The notes beneath the pieces were generated by a model. That model ran no database searches. It was not told the DNA's origin and saw only the letters and a program-made list of their open reading frames with translations. Shown here piece by piece: positions 13,825 to 23,885 of a stretch of DNA of 37,228 bases. Source of the DNA: Acinetobacter sp. UBA801 (lineage in GTDB: Bacteria > Pseudomonadota > Gammaproteobacteria > Pseudomonadales > Moraxellaceae); assembly GCA_002296655.1 (NCBI GenBank), contig DBIN01000057.1:10940-48167 (forward strand). Direction: 5' to 3'. Each line of letters starts with the position of its first letter. Position 1 is the stretch's first letter. The position numbers were made by a program, and so were the translations under genes.

Positions 13825-14961
13825 TTAAGCTGCTGAACGCTCTGCAATTGGTACAACTTTGCGTAATTCAGGACCAGTATACTCTGCACTTGGACGGATA
13901 ATACGGTTATCTGCACGCTGTTCCATCACGTGTGCGGCCCAACCTGTTACACGGCTCATCACAAAGATTGGTGTAAATAGTTTGGTCGCAATGCCCATAA
14001 AGTGATACGCAGACGCATGGAAGAAGTCAGCATTACAGAACAACTTCTTCTCACGCCACATCACTTCTTCACAACGTACCGATACAGGATAAAGTACGGT
14101 ATCGCCTACCTCTTGCGCTAAACGCTCAGACCAGATTTTGATGATGCCGTTACGTGGATCATTGTCTTTATAAATTGCGTGACCAAAGCCCATGATTTTT
14201 TCTTTACGTTCCAGCTTGCCTAGCATTTCACGCTCAGCTTCTTCTGGCGAGGTCCAGTTTTCAATCATTTCCATCGCAGCTTCATTCGCGCCACCATGCA
14301 ATGGACCACGTAATGAACCAATCGCACCTGTAATACATGAATGCATGTCAGATAAAGTGGATGCGCAAACACGTGCCGTAAAGGTCGATGCGTTGAACTC
14401 ATGCTCTGCGTATAAAATTAATGATACGTTCATGACTTGTTCATGCAATTCATTTGGTTTTTCACCGCGTAATAAATGCAAGAATTGTGCACCGATTGAG
14501 TCATCATCCGTATTTTCTTCAATACGCACACCATCATGGCTATAACGATACCAATAGCAGATAATGGCTGGCAAAGTTGCCAAAATACGGTCTGCAACAT
14601 CTTGTTGCTGTTCAAATGACTGTTCGGTTTCTAGGTTACCTAGCATTGAAACGCCTGTGCGCATCACATCCATAGGGTGTGAATCTGCAGGAATACGCTC
14701 AAGCACTTCTTTCAATGCTTGTGGCAATGCACGTAAAGATTTCAATTTTGCTTTATAGGCAGCCAATTGCTCTGAAGTCGGCAATTCACCAAAGAAAATC
14801 AGGTAAGCAACTTCTTCGAACTGACAGTTTTCTGCCAAATCCTGCACATCATAACCACGGTAAGTTAAGCCTGCGCCACTTTTACCTACAGTTGAGAGTG
14901 AAGTTTTACCTGCCACTTGTCCGCGCAATCCTGCGCCTGTGAGTACTTTTCCTTCAGCCAT
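13825..14961 (-). CDS. prpC: 2-Methylcitrate synthase
   Basis: A 378-aa citrate-synthase-fold enzyme that condenses propionyl-CoA with oxaloacetate to 2-methylcitrate. The catalytic triad is visible: His222 in GPLHGGANE, His261 in MGFGHAIYK and Asp312 in CNADFFHAS. Length and segments such as GLTYRGYDVQDL fit the PrpC group rather than the longer hexameric citrate synthases. It lies 4 bp after prpB and is translated with it. Normally acnD and prpF, or prpD, follow; here a terminator comes instead, so the dehydration step must be encoded elsewhere or done by an aconitase. Confidence 0.92.
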   Translation of the reverse strand: MAEGKVLTGAGLRGQVAGKTSLSTVGKSGAGLTYRGYDVQDLAENCQFEEVAYLIFFGELPTSEQLAAYKAKLKSLRALPQALKEVLERIPADSHPMDVMRTGVSMLGNLETEQSFEQQQDVADRILATLPAIICYWYRYSHDGVRIEENTDDDSIGAQFLHLLRGEKPNELHEQVMNVSLILYAEHEFNASTFTARVCASTLSDMHSCITGAIGSLRGPLHGGANEAAMEMIENWTSPEEAEREMLGKLERKEKIMGFGHAIYKDNDPRNGIIKIWSERLAQEVGDTVLYPVSVRCEEVMWREKKLFCNADFFHASAYHFMGIATKLFTPIFVMSRVTGWAAHVMEQRADNRIIRPSAEYTGPELRKVVPIAERSAA

Positions 14962-14965
14962 TTTT

Positions 14966-15850
14966 TTAATTCTCCTGTTTGAACAGCTTGTCTAATGTGT
15001 TTTCAAAAGTGTGATAATCAAGGAATTCGTATAATTCTTTACGTTGCTGCATTTTGTCTAAGACATTAACTTGAGTGCCATCTTTACGAATAGATTGCAT
15101 CACTTCTAAGGCAGCTTTTTGCATGGCACGTGTTGGTGAAAGTGGATACAACACCATACGAATACCCTGCTCCGCCAATTCTTCTGTGGTGTAGTATGGG
15201 GTATCACCAAATTCAGTAATGTTTGCAAGTACTGGTACACCAACTGCATCACATACTGTTTTATACATGGTAATGTCTGTCATCGCTTCAGCAAAAATTG
15301 CATCTGCACCCGCTTCCACACATGCACAAGCACGGTCAATCACCGCCTGCAAACCTTCTTTTTGCAAGGCATCTGTACGTGCCATGACAACAAAGTTTGA
15401 ATCAGTTTTTGCATCAACCGCAGCTTTAATTCGATCGACCATTTCTTGCTGAGTTACAATTTCTTTGTTTGGACGGTGTCCGCAACGCTTTTGTGCAACC
15501 TGATCTTCAATGTGTACTGCAGCAGCACCTGCAGCAATCATTTGCTTAATACTGCGGGCAATATTAAATGCACCACCCCAACCTGTATCAATATCCACCA
15601 ATAATGGAGTATCTACACGCTCAGTAATACGACGTACATCTTCCAAGACGTTGTCTAAACTAGTCATGCCCAAGTCAGGTAAACCGTAAGAGTAATTGGC
15701 GACACCTGCGCCAGATAAATAAATGGCTTTATAGCCAACCTGCTTTGCCATCATTGCAGCATAAGCATTTACCGTGCCGATAATTTGTAATGGCTTTTCC
15801 ACTTCTAAAGCTTGTCTGAATCTAAAGCCCGCAGATGTTTGTTCTGTCAT
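14966..15850 (-). CDS. prpB: Methylisocitrate lyase
   Basis: A 294-aa member of the isocitrate lyase/PEP mutase family, splitting 2-methylisocitrate to pyruvate and succinate. Seen are the catalytic cysteine in KRCGHRP (Cys123), metal-binding Asp86/Asp88 in [11 protein letters not shown], and IEDQ at about 114-117. The ribosome site is AAAGGAAG. It is the first gene of a prpB-prpC operon. The 335-bp region to the divergent TetR gene contains a 22-bp dyad that may be an operator. Confidence 0.93.
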   Translation of the reverse strand: MTEQTSAGFRFRQALEVEKPLQIIGTVNAYAAMMAKQVGYKAIYLSGAGVANYSYGLPDLGMTSLDNVLEDVRRITERVDTPLLVDIDTGWGGAFNIARSIKQMIAAGAAAVHIEDQVAQKRCGHRPNKEIVTQQEMVDRIKAAVDAKTDSNFVVMARTDALQKEGLQAVIDRACACVEAGADAIFAEAMTDITMYKTVCDAVGVPVLANITEFGDTPYYTTEELAEQGIRMVLYPLSPTRAMQKAALEVMQSIRKDGTQVNVLDKMQQRKELYEFLDYHTFENTLDKLFKQEN

Positions 15851-15921
15851 CTTCCTTTCCGCTTTTTTACTATATTTTTCGAGATTTGAGTATATCGAGA
15901 ATGAGAGATTGCGCCATGGCT

Positions 15922-15943
15922 TTTTAGAATCTATACTCTAAAA
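15922..15943. promoter_or_regulatory. Dyad upstream of prpB, candidate operator
   Basis: TTTTAGA (15922-15928) and TCTAAAA (15937-15943) are perfect inverted arms with an 8-base spacer, 72 bp upstream of prpB. Nearby, TCGAGA is repeated at 15889 and 15895-15900 area (gagattt...tcgagaatgag). Either the neighbouring TetR protein or a distant regulator may bind. The rest of 15851-16185 has no ORF; a TATAAT box at 16139-16144 probably serves the TetR gene. Confidence 0.45.
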
Positions 15944-16185
15944 CTTTAGTCAAATAATTTTAAAATTTATTGCACAATAAATTTTCGTGATATTGGTTAT
16001 TCTTTATTTTTGATAAACACAGATTTTTAGTATACTTAAAAAGCAAAATTAAGCTATTTTCTTAAATAATGACTATTTCAGCTCCAATTATGTCATGTCC
16101 AAGTACACTTCTACACAGCACCTTGTACATATATTTGCTATAATAACAATCTTCTTTCTATTTAAATGCTGACTTTTTATTCAAT

Positions 16186-16968
16186 ATGCATGAACTCGCT
16201 CACTTCGCTCCTTTAGCTAAAGATATACCACCAACTAAGCGTGGTCATGAGCGATGTGTGGCATTATTAGTCAGTGCAACCGAGTTATTTTTAGAGCGTG
16301 GTTACGATGCCGTATCTTTAGATGATATTGTGCAACACGCAGGTGGTTCTAAAGCGTCGATCTATAAATACTTTGGCAATAAAGAAGGGTTATTCAAGGC
16401 CATTTGTGATTATCGCCGTGATAAGTTTTTTCAGGATATTCACATCCCTTTTGAACAAATTGACTCAAATTTACGTGGTTATCTAATTCAGACCTTATTG
16501 AATTTTTATCATCATATTCTAGAACCAGAAAATGCAGCCTTTATGCGTCTGGTATTAGAACAAAGCCAGCGCAATCCTGACATTGCCTTACACATACATG
16601 AGCGTGGTCCTTTGCATGTACAACTTTGTATTGCCAAAGTATTAGAACATGCCTGTCAGCAGGGTTTAATTTCTTGCGAACAGCCTATTTATTCTGCACA
16701 ACTTTATTTTGGTATTTTAAGAAATTTTGAGTGGCGCATCATTATGGGTATTCCCAAACAAGAAACGGAACAAGAAACAACCAATTATGTAAGTTATTGT
16801 GTAGATCGCTTTTTAGAGGCACATCAAAAACTTAGAATTTTTGCAATTTCTGCATCCTATAGTATATTAGCCGATTCCCTTTTTCACTTAACCAACCAAC
16901 AACTAATTGTTGTTTTTCCCATTCAACAATTATTGTGGAGTAACGAATGGCTCTACGTCACTTTCTAA
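16186..16968 (+). CDS. TetR-family transcription regulator with unusual C-terminal tail
   Basis: A 260-aa protein. Residues 22-75 form a TetR DNA-binding domain ([40 protein letters not shown]), followed by an all-helical ligand domain. TetR proteins are usually near 190-220 aa; here about 45 residues after RFLEAHQK continue as a hydrophobic tail ([20 protein letters not shown]) that runs through the likely argF promoter and 22 bp into argF. This suggests loss of the normal stop codon. It is divergent from prpB and may control it, itself, or neither. A -10 TATAAT lies 41 bases upstream. Confidence 0.8.
   Translation: MHELAHFAPLAKDIPPTKRGHERCVALLVSATELFLERGYDAVSLDDIVQHAGGSKASIYKYFGNKEGLFKAICDYRRDKFFQDIHIPFEQIDSNLRGYLIQTLLNFYHHILEPENAAFMRLVLEQSQRNPDIALHIHERGPLHVQLCIAKVLEHACQQGLISCEQPIYSAQLYFGILRNFEWRIIMGIPKQETEQETTNYVSYCVDRFLEAHQKLRIFAISASYSILADSLFHLTNQQLIVVFPIQQLLWSNEWLYVTF
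16841..16868 (+). promoter_or_regulatory. Candidate argF promoter inside the TetR gene
   Basis: TTGCAA (16841-16846) and TATATT (16863-16868) are 16 bases apart, about 80 bp before argF, within the extended tail of the TetR reading frame. Confidence 0.45.
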
Positions 16969-17867
16969 CATTACGCGATTTATCGACTTTAGAACTGAAT
17001 CAAATTTTGCAACGCGCCATTGAGCTCAAGCGTAAACAGCATAACAATGAAGTTTTCCAGCCTTTTCTAGGCAAAGTCATGGGTATGATTTTTGAAAAAT
17101 CCAGCACCCGAACCCGTGTATCGTTTGAAGCTGGCATGAGTCAGTTTGGTGGTAGCGCAATTTTCTTATCATCACGTGACACGCAATTAGGTCGTGGTGA
17201 ACCAATTGAAGATTCTGCACGTGTCATTTCAAGCATGCTTGATATTGTGATGATTCGTACCTTTGGTCACGACATTGTAGAACGCTTTGCTTCTTACTCT
17301 AAAGTTCCTGTTATCAATGCTTTAACTGACGATCATCACCCTTGTCAACTCCTTGCAGACATGCAAACCTATGTTGAACACCGTGGTTCAATTGAAGGTA
17401 AAACTGTGGCATGGATTGGCGATGGCAACAATATGTGTAATTCATATATTGAAGCAGCACACATGTGGGGCTTTAATTTAAAAATTGCTACACCGAAAGG
17501 TTACGAGCCAGAGCAGCGTTTCCTTTCCGAATTTGCACACTGCGTAGAATTGGTAGATTCTGCAGAAGATGCAGCAGTTAATGCAGATCTTATTGTGACC
17601 GATGTTTGGGCAAGTATGGGCCAAGAACAAGAACAAAAAATCCGTGAAAAAGCATTTGCAGACTATCAAGTAAATGAAGGTTTGATGGATTTGGCACATC
17701 CTGATTGTTTATTTATGCACTGCTTGCCTGCGCACCGTGGTGAAGAAATTTCTGAAAATATGCTCGACCATAAAAATGCAGTGGTATGGGATGAGGCAGA
17801 AAATCGCTTACATGCACAAAAAGCATTGGTTGAGTTTTTAATCAATGAAAATACCAAGAAAGATTAA
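16947..17867 (+). CDS. argF: Ornithine carbamoyltransferase
   Basis: A 306-aa enzyme that makes citrulline from ornithine and carbamoyl phosphate in arginine synthesis. Carbamoyl-phosphate loop SSTRTR (52-57), HPCQ (131-134), ornithine loop DVWASMG (219-225) and HCLPA (258-262) are intact. A GGAG ribosome site sits 7 bases before the ATG. It overlaps the TetR frame by 22 bp but has its own likely promoter, and a strong terminator follows, so it is probably monocistronic. argC is in the window 5 kb away but on the other strand. Confidence 0.95.
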   Translation: MALRHFLTLRDLSTLELNQILQRAIELKRKQHNNEVFQPFLGKVMGMIFEKSSTRTRVSFEAGMSQFGGSAIFLSSRDTQLGRGEPIEDSARVISSMLDIVMIRTFGHDIVERFASYSKVPVINALTDDHHPCQLLADMQTYVEHRGSIEGKTVAWIGDGNNMCNSYIEAAHMWGFNLKIATPKGYEPEQRFLSEFAHCVELVDSAEDAAVNADLIVTDVWASMGQEQEQKIREKAFADYQVNEGLMDLAHPDCLFMHCLPAHRGEEISENMLDHKNAVVWDEAENRLHAQKALVEFLINENTKKD

Positions 17868-17882
17868 TTAATTTTTCCAACG

Positions 17883-17906
17883 AAAAGCACCCAAGGGTGC
17901 TTTTTT
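17883..17906 (+). terminator. Terminator of argF
   Basis: AAAAGCACCC and GGGTGCTTTT form a 10-bp stem with a 2-base loop, followed by a T-run. Confidence 0.9.
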
Positions 17907-17956
17907 ATACCGCAAAAGCTATAATCGGAACATAATTTTTATAAGCGACACTTTCC

Positions 17957-18430
17957 ATGCATTTCAAAAAAACTGCCCTGTGCCTTGCTACAATTCTAAG
18001 CTCTACTTTTATTCAGGTTCAAGCCTCAGAATTTGATGACTATTTACAGTCCAAACAAATTATTGATCAAAATTTTAAAATTCAACAACCAGAAAAATTG
18101 AATGAAATATTAACGGTATTAACTGCAGAAGACTCTCGAACTCTCCCAATTGAAATTGATAACAACACCATCATTGAACAATTTAATCTATATGCAGACC
18201 GTACCGAGCTTAAAGGCTTGATCATTACCCCTGATTTTGTACAGTTTGAACAGGATTTGGGTGTAAAAGAAATTCAAAAAGTGATTAAAAAGAATGTTGT
18301 ACAAAACTGCAATATTTTCTTCGAGCATCAATATCAACGCCACAACCCCTACATTGTAAAATTACAGCTCAGCTCTGAGAAAAATAGCTACGATTTAGAA
18401 CTCAAGCAAAAAGATTGTGGTATCAGATAG
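17957..18430 (+). CDS. Secreted hypothetical protein, 157 aa
   Basis: The N-terminus is a signal peptide (MHFKKTALCLATILSSTFIQ, cleavage after Val-Gln-Ala23). The mature part of about 134 residues is mixed alpha/beta with exactly two cysteines (Cys118 and Cys154), which could form a disulfide in the periplasm. No family recognised. Single gene between the argF terminator and convergent ynfA-like gene. Confidence 0.7.
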   Translation: MHFKKTALCLATILSSTFIQVQASEFDDYLQSKQIIDQNFKIQQPEKLNEILTVLTAEDSRTLPIEIDNNTIIEQFNLYADRTELKGLIITPDFVQFEQDLGVKEIQKVIKKNVVQNCNIFFEHQYQRHNPYIVKLQLSSEKNSYDLELKQKDCGIR

Positions 18431-18457
18431 TACCTTTTTAGCGATTGGTTCTCTACT

Positions 18458-18811
18458 TTAGCGAACCAATCCTTGTGGTTGTAAGATAATCATGGCCGCA
18501 CCAATTAATACCACTGCCCCACCCATTATGTCCCAACGGGTCAAATATACTTGATCGACATAACGTAACCATAGCAATGCGGTAAAAATATAAATTCCGC
18601 CATAAGCGGCATAAATACGTCCCGAAGCAGCTGGATGTAAAGTCAACAACCACACAAAAGCACCTAACGCTAAAGCTGTAGGAATCCACAACCAATGGCT
18701 TCTTCCCTGATTTAAAATCAAATAAGGGAAATAACAACCTAATATTTCCATCACAGCGGTTACCAAAAACAGTACAAATGTACTTAAAACTTTCGTCAAT
18801 TGAATATCCAT
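18458..18811 (-). CDS. YnfA/UPF0060 family inner-membrane protein
   Basis: A 117-aa, four-helix membrane protein. Family landmarks are TAVMEILGCYFPYL (18-31), HPAASGRIYAAYGGIYI (about 59-75) and the final TRWDIMGGAVVLIGAAMIIL. UPF0060 proteins are small inner-membrane proteins related in form to SMR transporters; their substrate is not settled. An AGGTTGC ribosome site precedes the ATG. It is downstream of clpA but separated by a terminator, so it is probably a separate unit. Confidence 0.85.
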   Translation of the reverse strand: MDIQLTKVLSTFVLFLVTAVMEILGCYFPYLILNQGRSHWLWIPTALALGAFVWLLTLHPAASGRIYAAYGGIYIFTALLWLRYVDQVYLTRWDIMGGAVVLIGAAMIILQPQGLVR

Positions 18812-18856
18812 GCAACCTACTATTATTACTTCTAACTGTTAAATACTTTCTTCAAT

Positions 18857-18884
18857 AAAAAACCCGTGCGAACACGGGTTTTTT
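18857..18884 (-). terminator. Terminator of the clpSA unit
   Basis: AAAAAACCCGTG and CACGGGTTTTTT form a 12-bp stem with a CGAA loop between the clpA stop and the ynfA-like start. The T-run exists on both strands. Confidence 0.9.
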
Positions 18885-18899
18885 ATTATGTAGCAATCT

Positions 18900-21176
18900 T
18901 TAAGCAGGTTCAGCCGTTTGATCTTCAAACACTTCAAGTTTCAAACCGACGGCCTTACCGTTCTCTTTCTTCACAGAAACAGCCACATTACCGCCCTGTT
19001 CTGCAAGTTCACCAAACAGAATCATTTCAGCCAATGGTTTTTTCAAATGCTCTTGAATTAAACGTTGCATTGGCCGTGCGCCCATCAGGCGATCATATCC
19101 ATGCTCAGCCATCCATTCACGCGCATCTTGATCAACCTCAAGAATGACTTTTTTATCATCCAACTGTGCCTGCAATTCAGTCAAGAATTTATCCACTACA
19201 TTTTCAATTACAGTAGTAGGTAAAGCTTTAAATTGAATTACTCCATCCAGACGGTTACGGAACTCAGGCGAGAAGGCTTTTTTCATCGCTTCTTGGTTGT
19301 CATTACTGTTGTCTTGATCCATAAAACCAATACTCACGCGTGAAAGACTTTCCGCACCGATATTGGTGGTTAGAACCAAAATCACATTACGGAAGTCTGA
19401 TTTACGACCATTATTATCGGTCAATGAACCATGATCCATAATTTGTAGCAATAGGTTAAATACATCCGGATGCGCTTTCTCAATTTCATCCAATAACAAC
19501 ACACAATGCGGATTTTTATGAATCGCATCAGTGAGTAAGCCACCCTGATCAAAACCTACATAGCCTGGAGGTGCACCAATTAAACGTGAAACCGCATGGC
19601 GCTCCATGTACTCAGACATATCAAAGCGAACCAACTCCACACCCAACAGTTTTGCCAACTGTTTAGTAACTTCGGTTTTACCGACGCCTGTTGGGCCAGC
19701 AAATACAAAACTACCGACTGGTTTGTCTGGTGTTTTTAAACCAGCACGTGACAGTTTAATCGCTGATGCTAATGCTTCGATAGCTTCATCTTGACCAAAG
19801 ACCACACGTTTTAAATCACGTTCAAGATTTTCAAGAACGGTCTTGTCATCTTTTGACACAGTTTTTGGTGGAATACGTGCAATTTTAGAGACGATATCTT
19901 CAATGTTTTCCACTGTGATTAAAGTATCATCCTGCTCAGCTCTTAAACGACGCTGCGCACCTGCTTCATCAATTACATCAATGGCTTTGTCTGGCAAGAA
20001 ACGGTCATTAATAAATTTAGCCGATAGCTCTACAGCAGATACCAATGCTTTATCATCATATTTAACATGGTGAAATTCTTCAAATTTCGATTTTAATCCA
20101 CGTAAAATATCAATCGTTTCTGAAATTGAAGGCTCATTGACATCAATCTTTTGGAAACGGCGTGAAAGTGCATGGTCTTTTTCAAATACCTGACGATACT
20201 CTTGAAAAGTGGTCGAGCCAATGCAGCGCAAAGTACCATTTGCCAATGCAGGTTTAATTAAATTCGATGCATCCATAGTGCTGCCCATGCTTGAGCCTGC
20301 ACCAATAATCATGTGTATTTCATCGATAAATAAAATTGCATCAGGTTTCTTTTTTAAGGCATTTAATAGTTGTTTTAAACGCTTTTCAAAGTCACCACGG
20401 TATTTCGTACCCGCGACCAATGCACCGATATCCAAACTATATACTTCGGCATTTTCAAGGGGTTTTGGCGCTTTACCATTCACAATCAACCATGCCAAAC
20501 CTTCGGCAATAGAAGTTTTACCCACCCCAGGATCGCCCACCAACAATGGGTTATTCTTACGACGACGGCATAGAATTTGTGCAGCACGCTCAATTTCTTT
20601 TTCACGCCCAATTAATGGATCAGTTTTACCCTTTTGCGCCTCAGTATTCAAATTTAGCGTGTAAAGCTCTAGCGGGCCTGCATTGGCAGAACTTGAACTT
20701 TCGCTATCTAGCTCTTCAGCCTCTTCTTCAGCCTGTGTTTCATCTTTACGCGTACCGTGCGACAAATACTGAGTCAAAGTTAAACGGTTGATTTGATGGC
20801 GTTTAAGTAAATAGACCGCAAAAGAATCACGTTCTGAGTACATCGCCACTAAAATATCAGCACCTTCTACAGTGCGGTCACCACCGCTCGATTGCACATG
20901 GAAAATGCCACGTTGTAAAATACGGTCAAAACTTTCTGTTGGATGTGGGGCTTGATCGTTATTTTCAGCTAGTTTAGGGGTATGCTGTTCTACATATTCT
21001 TCTAGTTCTTTACGCAATACAACTACATCTGCACCACATGCTTTCAACGCATTAACAGCAGAATCATTGTCTAATAAAGCCAATAATAAATGTTCAACCG
21101 TTAAGAACTCATGTCTCTTCTGACGAGCCATGCTAACAGCCAAACGTAATGATACTTCTAATTGACGACTGAGCAT
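18900..21176 (-). CDS. clpA: ATP-dependent Clp protease ATPase subunit ClpA
   Basis: A 758-aa unfoldase. The N domain with two Clp repeats occupies residues 1-145, followed by an acidic Glu/Ser-rich linker. D1 has Walker A GDPGVGKT (214-221), then ILFIDEIH. D2 has GPTGVGKT near 495, then LLLDEIEKAHPDVFN and the RLMGARPMQRLI sensor-2 helix. It threads substrates into ClpP, including N-degron proteins delivered by ClpS. It follows clpS by 9 bp. There is no M domain, which separates it from ClpB and ClpC. Confidence 0.95.
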   Translation of the reverse strand: MLSRQLEVSLRLAVSMARQKRHEFLTVEHLLLALLDNDSAVNALKACGADVVVLRKELEEYVEQHTPKLAENNDQAPHPTESFDRILQRGIFHVQSSGGDRTVEGADILVAMYSERDSFAVYLLKRHQINRLTLTQYLSHGTRKDETQAEEEAEELDSESSSSANAGPLELYTLNLNTEAQKGKTDPLIGREKEIERAAQILCRRRKNNPLLVGDPGVGKTSIAEGLAWLIVNGKAPKPLENAEVYSLDIGALVAGTKYRGDFEKRLKQLLNALKKKPDAILFIDEIHMIIGAGSSMGSTMDASNLIKPALANGTLRCIGSTTFQEYRQVFEKDHALSRRFQKIDVNEPSISETIDILRGLKSKFEEFHHVKYDDKALVSAVELSAKFINDRFLPDKAIDVIDEAGAQRRLRAEQDDTLITVENIEDIVSKIARIPPKTVSKDDKTVLENLERDLKRVVFGQDEAIEALASAIKLSRAGLKTPDKPVGSFVFAGPTGVGKTEVTKQLAKLLGVELVRFDMSEYMERHAVSRLIGAPPGYVGFDQGGLLTDAIHKNPHCVLLLDEIEKAHPDVFNLLLQIMDHGSLTDNNGRKSDFRNVILVLTTNIGAESLSRVSIGFMDQDNSNDNQEAMKKAFSPEFRNRLDGVIQFKALPTTVIENVVDKFLTELQAQLDDKKVILEVDQDAREWMAEHGYDRLMGARPMQRLIQEHLKKPLAEMILFGELAEQGGNVAVSVKKENGKAVGLKLEVFEDQTAEPA

Positions 21177-21185
21177 GTAACCCCC

Positions 21186-21602
21186 TTAATCTTTAGGCTC
21201 AATCTGACAAAGCAATGGATGACCTTGTGATCGAGCGTAATTATTGACTTGGTTCGCTTTGGTTTCCGCAATATCCCGCGGATAGACCCCAGCGGCACCT
21301 TTTCCTTCATAATGTACAGTTAGCATTACTTGAGTCGCCTGGTCAAGATTCATTGCAAAGTATTGTTGTAAAATTTCAATTACAAAGTCCATTGGGGTGT
21401 AATCATCGTTCATTAAAACGACAACATACAAAGGTGGACGCTTTAATTGAGGCGGTGCTGTTTGTAACGCAATGTCGCCATCCTCTGCATGCCCCGCATC
21501 ATCTACACTTAAACGTGGACTCACATGCCAATCGACATAGCCAGATTGGTGAAACGTATTTTTTATTTCGTTTAAACAAATTGATCGATTTTGACTTCGC
21601 AT
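21186..21602 (-). CDS. clpS: ClpS adaptor
   Basis: A 138-aa protein, about 30 residues longer than E. coli ClpS because of the N-terminal part. The core runs from about residue 57: [20 protein letters not shown] with Asn65-Asp66-Asp67, then [20 protein letters not shown] with His97, the residues that hold N-degron amino groups. It hands N-end-rule substrates to ClpA and alters its substrate choice. No clear ribosome site precedes the chosen ATG, so translation may start further downstream or be coupled to the gene ahead, which ends 19 bp upstream. Confidence 0.92.
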   Translation of the reverse strand: MRSQNRSICLNEIKNTFHQSGYVDWHVSPRLSVDDAGHAEDGDIALQTAPPQLKRPPLYVVVLMNDDYTPMDFVIEILQQYFAMNLDQATQVMLTVHYEGKGAAGVYPRDIAETKANQVNNYARSQGHPLLCQIEPKD

Positions 21603-21621
21603 AAGGTTTACATATCACACA

Positions 21622-22395
21622 TTATTGAGCACTGGCTTCAGCTTGTGGAATTTCAGAAATAAATGCTGAATCGGCTTCCACGGCTTTACCTTTGCTCCAA
21701 CTGAAACGTTTAATCACAGGAGTTGCACCATTTAAACGGACTTCAATAAAGTCTGGATTAAATCCTTTAGGCATGCTCCAACGCCCCGTTAAACGCTCAT
21801 AATTATCAAAATTAAAATTGCTGTCTTCCATCGGAACAACCAGCACTTCTGTACCTTGAATTAAACGCAACTCTACCGTACCGCTTGCACGTCGTTTGTT
21901 TGGACTCACTTGCAGCAAATCGATCTGATATTCATAAGCATTGTCTGGTAATGGTTTTACCCCAACATTTTGCACAGTCAAACTTAAACCACCACGTTGA
22001 CGCAAGACTTCACGATAAATCGCGCTCATACCTTCAGTACGCTGCTTATCTTCAGTCGCTTGAGTGAAAGCTTGATACAAGTCATTAGAATTACTGACCG
22101 CAACATCACGCTCTTGAACCGCAGCATTTAAGCTCTTATTCAGACTTTCCAAACGCGTTTTTTGTTCTTGCACCACTTCAACCAGTTGCTCTGCATCGGC
22201 ATCGTAACCAACCACAGTTAAGCCCTGACGATGCCCGACTGAATAGCCCAAAAAACCACTGCCTAAAATTAAAATGGCAGCGCCAATTGCTAAAGGCGCA
22301 TTGCTTTCAAGAAATGGCTTTTTTTCTGGCGGTGTAGATGAGGGTGTCATGCTTGAATTTGACTGTGACGTGGTTTCTGTATCGGTGTTATGCAT
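21622..22395 (-). CDS. Single-span inner-membrane protein with coiled coil
   Basis: Reported from the ATG at 22395 (257 aa). In-frame ATGs 6 and 36 bases upstream are less likely because the farther one lies in the argC terminator hairpin, while the chosen one has AAGAG six bases ahead. Residues 33-52 are a membrane helix (APLAIGAAILILGSGFLGYS); then a coiled coil (about 62-115, rich in Glu, Gln, Leu) and a beta-rich periplasmic domain (about 130-240, with RASGTVELRLIQGTE). It resembles DUF6776-type proteins, stated with caution. It is followed closely by clpS; no known functional link. Confidence 0.7.
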   Translation of the reverse strand: MHNTDTETTSQSNSSMTPSSTPPEKKPFLESNAPLAIGAAILILGSGFLGYSVGHRQGLTVVGYDADAEQLVEVVQEQKTRLESLNKSLNAAVQERDVAVSNSNDLYQAFTQATEDKQRTEGMSAIYREVLRQRGGLSLTVQNVGVKPLPDNAYEYQIDLLQVSPNKRRASGTVELRLIQGTEVLVVPMEDSNFNFDNYERLTGRWSMPKGFNPDFIEVRLNGATPVIKRFSWSKGKAVEADSAFISEIPQAEASAQ

Positions 22396-22420
22396 CGTCA
22401 TCTCTTGTTTTGATTCATTC

Positions 22421-22455
22421 AAAACACACATTTAAATCGAAATCTAAATGTGTGT
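22421..22455 (-). terminator. Terminator of argC
   Basis: ACACACATTTA (22424-22434) and TAAATGTGTGT (22445-22455) form an 11-bp stem with a 10-base loop, followed on the minus strand by TTTT. Confidence 0.75.
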
Positions 22456-22474
22456 GAAGTTGAAAAACGTGTTC

Positions 22475-23524
22475 TTATGGTAATAAACCAATCACCTCAA
22501 GTCCTGCATGTTCTGCAAAACCAAACATCAGGTTCATATTTTGTACTGCTTGCCCTGCTGCACCTTTCACCAAATTATCTTGAGCAACCAAAAGTACTAA
22601 TTTTTTCGGTTGTGGCTTATACAGTGCAATACGCAACTGGTTAGCGCCACGTACCGAGCGCGTTTCTGGTGAACTATTGGCAGGCATAACATCTACAAAC
22701 TGTTCATTGGCATAAAACTGCTCATACAGGCTTTGTAAATTTGCTGTATCACCTGCATCGGTTAAATCTACATAAATGGTGCTAAGCATACCGCGAATCA
22801 TAGGCACCAAATGCGGTACAAATACGATGTGATCGAACACATCTTTTTGACCCGAAATATTTTCCAATGCTTCTACAATTTCTGGGTGATGGCGATGTCC
22901 TGCAACACCATAAGCCTTGAAGTTGTCTGCATTTTCAGAATAAATCATGCCTAGACTGGCTTTACGACCTGCACCAGATACACCTGATTTTGCATCAATA
23001 ATAATGCTTTCAGGTTTCACTAAAGCTTCAGCTTGTTTAAATAATGGCGCTAAACCAAGTTGCACAGTAGTCGGATAACAACCCGGGTTACCAATCACTT
23101 GTGCTTGTTTAATTTGCTCACGGTTGAGTTCAGACAAACCATAAACTGAATCTTTTAAAATCTCAGGGCAAGCATGTTGCATACCATACCACTTTTCAAA
23201 CTGTGATAAGTCTTGCAAACGGAAGTCTGCTGCTAAATCGACCACCTTGGTATTGGCTGCTACAAGCTCTGCAGCATGTTGCATTGCAACACCGTGGGGT
23301 GTAGCAAAGAAAACCACATCACACTGCTTTAATTCTTCGATGTTTAAATCAGAGTAACACAGATCTGTGTGTCCACGCAGACTTGGGAACATATCATCTA
23401 CACGGCGACCCGCTTCTGTACGTGAAGTCAATACATTTACTTTTACATTTGGGTGTCGTAGCAAAAGACGCAATAATTCAACGCCTGTATAACCTGTACC
23501 ACCGACAATACCAACTGAAATCAC
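22475..23524 (-). CDS. argC: N-acetyl-gamma-glutamyl-phosphate reductase
   Basis: A 349-aa NADPH enzyme of arginine synthesis, reducing N-acetylglutamyl phosphate to the semialdehyde. It has the Rossmann start [10 protein letters not shown], the catalytic Cys in GNPGCYPT and the HRHHPEI motif of the long bacterial form. The GTG at 23524 is preferred to an ATG six bases earlier: GAGG is 8 bases from the GTG but only 2 from the ATG. It stands as a single unit between a gene-poor stretch and its own terminator. Confidence 0.92.
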   Translation of the reverse strand: MISVGIVGGTGYTGVELLRLLLRHPNVKVNVLTSRTEAGRRVDDMFPSLRGHTDLCYSDLNIEELKQCDVVFFATPHGVAMQHAAELVAANTKVVDLAADFRLQDLSQFEKWYGMQHACPEILKDSVYGLSELNREQIKQAQVIGNPGCYPTTVQLGLAPLFKQAEALVKPESIIIDAKSGVSGAGRKASLGMIYSENADNFKAYGVAGHRHHPEIVEALENISGQKDVFDHIVFVPHLVPMIRGMLSTIYVDLTDAGDTANLQSLYEQFYANEQFVDVMPANSSPETRSVRGANQLRIALYKPQPKKLVLLVAQDNLVKGAAGQAVQNMNLMFGFAEHAGLEVIGLLP

Positions 23525-23720
23525 GTGCATTACCTCAATTCAAAAGCATGTTTAAGCTAACGCTATAGTATGACAGGAAGTTTTAGTTTTCTAAACTGTT
23601 TTGCTTGGGTTTTGAGGCTTTTATTCAGCATTTTGACTACAATCATAAATATACTATTTTTTTATGTAATACGCCAAACACCTCTTCATTACAGTCCTCT
23701 GATGTAAGTGTTGGCTTTTC

Positions 23721-23885
23721 TTACCAGAATTTTTCTTTATCCCAGTCAATATAACAACCCATTTGCTGAATATTAACCAATCTGCTTTCTTGTTTTGAAA
23801 TTCTAAAAATTACTGAACCAAACGACTTCCCTATAATGAGTTTGGGCAAATCACGATGATCAGTAATGACTAATCCTGTTTCCAA
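23721..23885 (-). CDS. Short open frame in the argC-ygjP interval, possible remnant
   Basis: 54 codons from a TTG, containing LVITDHRDLPKLIIGKSFGS and ending CYIDWDKEKFW. Composition is protein-like (balanced, no low complexity), but no ATG or ribosome site is seen. It may be a real small gene or the tail of a decayed one. Nothing else was seen in the roughly 400 bp between argC and the metallopeptidase gene. Confidence 0.3.
   Translation of the reverse strand: METGLVITDHRDLPKLIIGKSFGSVIFRISKQESRLVNIQQMGCYIDWDKEKFW

Noticed and set aside
18453..18815. 120-codon minus-strand frame overlapping the ynfA-like gene
   Set aside because: It is almost coextensive with the YnfA-family frame, which has a recognised family and ribosome site; this one is its shadow.
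20209..20664. 151-codon plus-strand frame within clpA
   Set aside because: Antisense shadow of a strongly conserved ClpA coding region, with no start signal.
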